Shown in pieces: positions 63,554-64,000 of a stretch of 64,000 bases of DNA. Source of the DNA: Alteromonadaceae bacterium 2753L.S.0a.02 (GTDB lineage: Bacteria > Pseudomonadota > Gammaproteobacteria > Pseudomonadales > Cellvibrionaceae); the NCBI GenBank assembly GCA_007827375.1, contig VISH01000002.1, forward strand, positions 2,195,001 to 2,259,000, read 5' to 3'. The position numbers were made by a program, and so were the translations under genes. Numbering within the stretch: position 1 is the stretch's first letter; each line of letters starts with the position of its first letter. The notes below the pieces were generated by a model. It was not told the DNA's origin. It saw only the letters and a program-made list of their open reading frames with translations, and ran no database searches.

Positions 63554-64000
63554 ATGTCATTTGATGGAAAAGTAGCCATTGTAACTGGAGCGAGCCGTGG
63601 CATTGGTGCTGCAATAGCCGATTGCATCGGTGAAGCTGGTGCTGTTGTTATAGGTACCGCAACCAGCGATGGCGGTGCTCAGGCAATAAGTGAACGTTTC
63701 GAATCCAAGGGCGTGAGAGGCGCGGGCATGCAGTTGAATGTAACAGATGCAGACTCGGTCGCGACTCTAATGGCTGCGGTTAATGACCAGTTTGGTGCGC
63801 CGCAGATTTTGGTTAACAATGCGGGAATCACCAAAGATAACTTGCTCATGCGCATGGGTGACGACGAGTGGTTTGATGTAATCAATACCAACCTCAGTGC
63901 CGTTTATCGACTTAGCAAAGCCTGTTTGCGCGGTATGATGAAAGCCCGCTGGGGTCGTATAGTGAATATCAGTTCCGTGGTAGGGCAAATGGGCAATGGC
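63554..64000 (+). CDS. fabG: 3-oxoacyl-ACP reductase (partial)
   Basis: The first 149 codons of an SDR-family reductase, cut by the right edge of the window. It reduces 3-oxoacyl-ACP with NADPH in fatty acid elongation. It shows VTGASRGIGAAIA (cofactor loop), VNNAGIT (NNAG motif) and IVNISSVVGQMGNG, with the catalytic Ser. The Tyr-x-x-x-Lys pair falls just beyond the edge. fabG is expected to be followed by acpP. Confidence 0.95.
   Translation, partial: MSFDGKVAIVTGASRGIGAAIADCIGEAGAVVIGTATSDGGAQAISERFESKGVRGAGMQLNVTDADSVATLMAAVNDQFGAPQILVNNAGITKDNLLMRMGDDEWFDVINTNLSAVYRLSKACLRGMMKARWGRIVNISSVVGQMGNG

Overview
The window most likely comes from a gram-negative gammaproteobacterium of the marine Cellvibrionaceae type (Saccharophagus/Teredinibacter-like). 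The grounds are the rne / rluC-HAD hydrolase / maf / yceD-rpmF-plsX-fabD-fabG neighbourhood, which resembles that of Pseudomonas and its relatives, plus ybbA-ybbP next to tesA, a DUF2288 gene and a very large two-partner secretion (TPS) exoprotein. The taxonomic placement is inference; no rRNA gene is present.

Layout. 1-7.8 kb holds ordinary chromosomal genes: a cut-off ToxR/CadC-like regulator, a DJ-1/PfpI gene with D-lactate dehydrogenase (dld), a membrane protein fused to a spermidine-synthase-like domain, and a secreted PHP-type metallohydrolase. 8.5-9.4 kb is non-coding or decayed DNA made of two tandem repeat families (42 bp and about 64 bp). 9.4-43.3 kb is an accessory region containing two versions of one module. 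In each version a leftward operon (an unrecognised effector-like protein with a C-terminal hydrophobic hairpin, followed by one or three genes of a second unrecognised family) diverges from a rightward block (lipoprotein with Ig-like repeats and a beta-propeller, then a TPS exoprotein gene). The two share a 268-bp promoter-side repeat. In the first version the TPS gene is a truncated, frameshifted stub. In the second it is intact, encodes 5669 residues and is followed by its outer-membrane transporter (TpsB).

43.3-51.1 kb returns to housekeeping genes: a GlpD-like flavoprotein, a zinc-ribbon protein, a DASS-family anion transporter, DUF2288, ybbP/ybbA and tesA. At 51.2 kb a tRNA-Ser(UGA) gene is followed by a perfect 33-bp inverted repeat and a duplicated 289-bp palindrome-rich element. 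52-64 kb carries rne, rluC, a HAD phosphatase, a GNAT acetyltransferase, the ABC-F gene yheS, maf (yceF type), yceD, rpmF, plsX, fabD and the start of fabG.

How the genes may work together. In the accessory region the TpsB barrel should export the giant TpsA adhesin to the cell surface, while the lipoprotein is anchored in the envelope. The leftward operons have the shape of effector/immunity sets with amplified immunity-like genes, but no toxin domain was recognised, so that role is a hypothesis. The right end is the standard link between RNA processing, ribosome biogenesis and the start of fatty acid and phospholipid synthesis.
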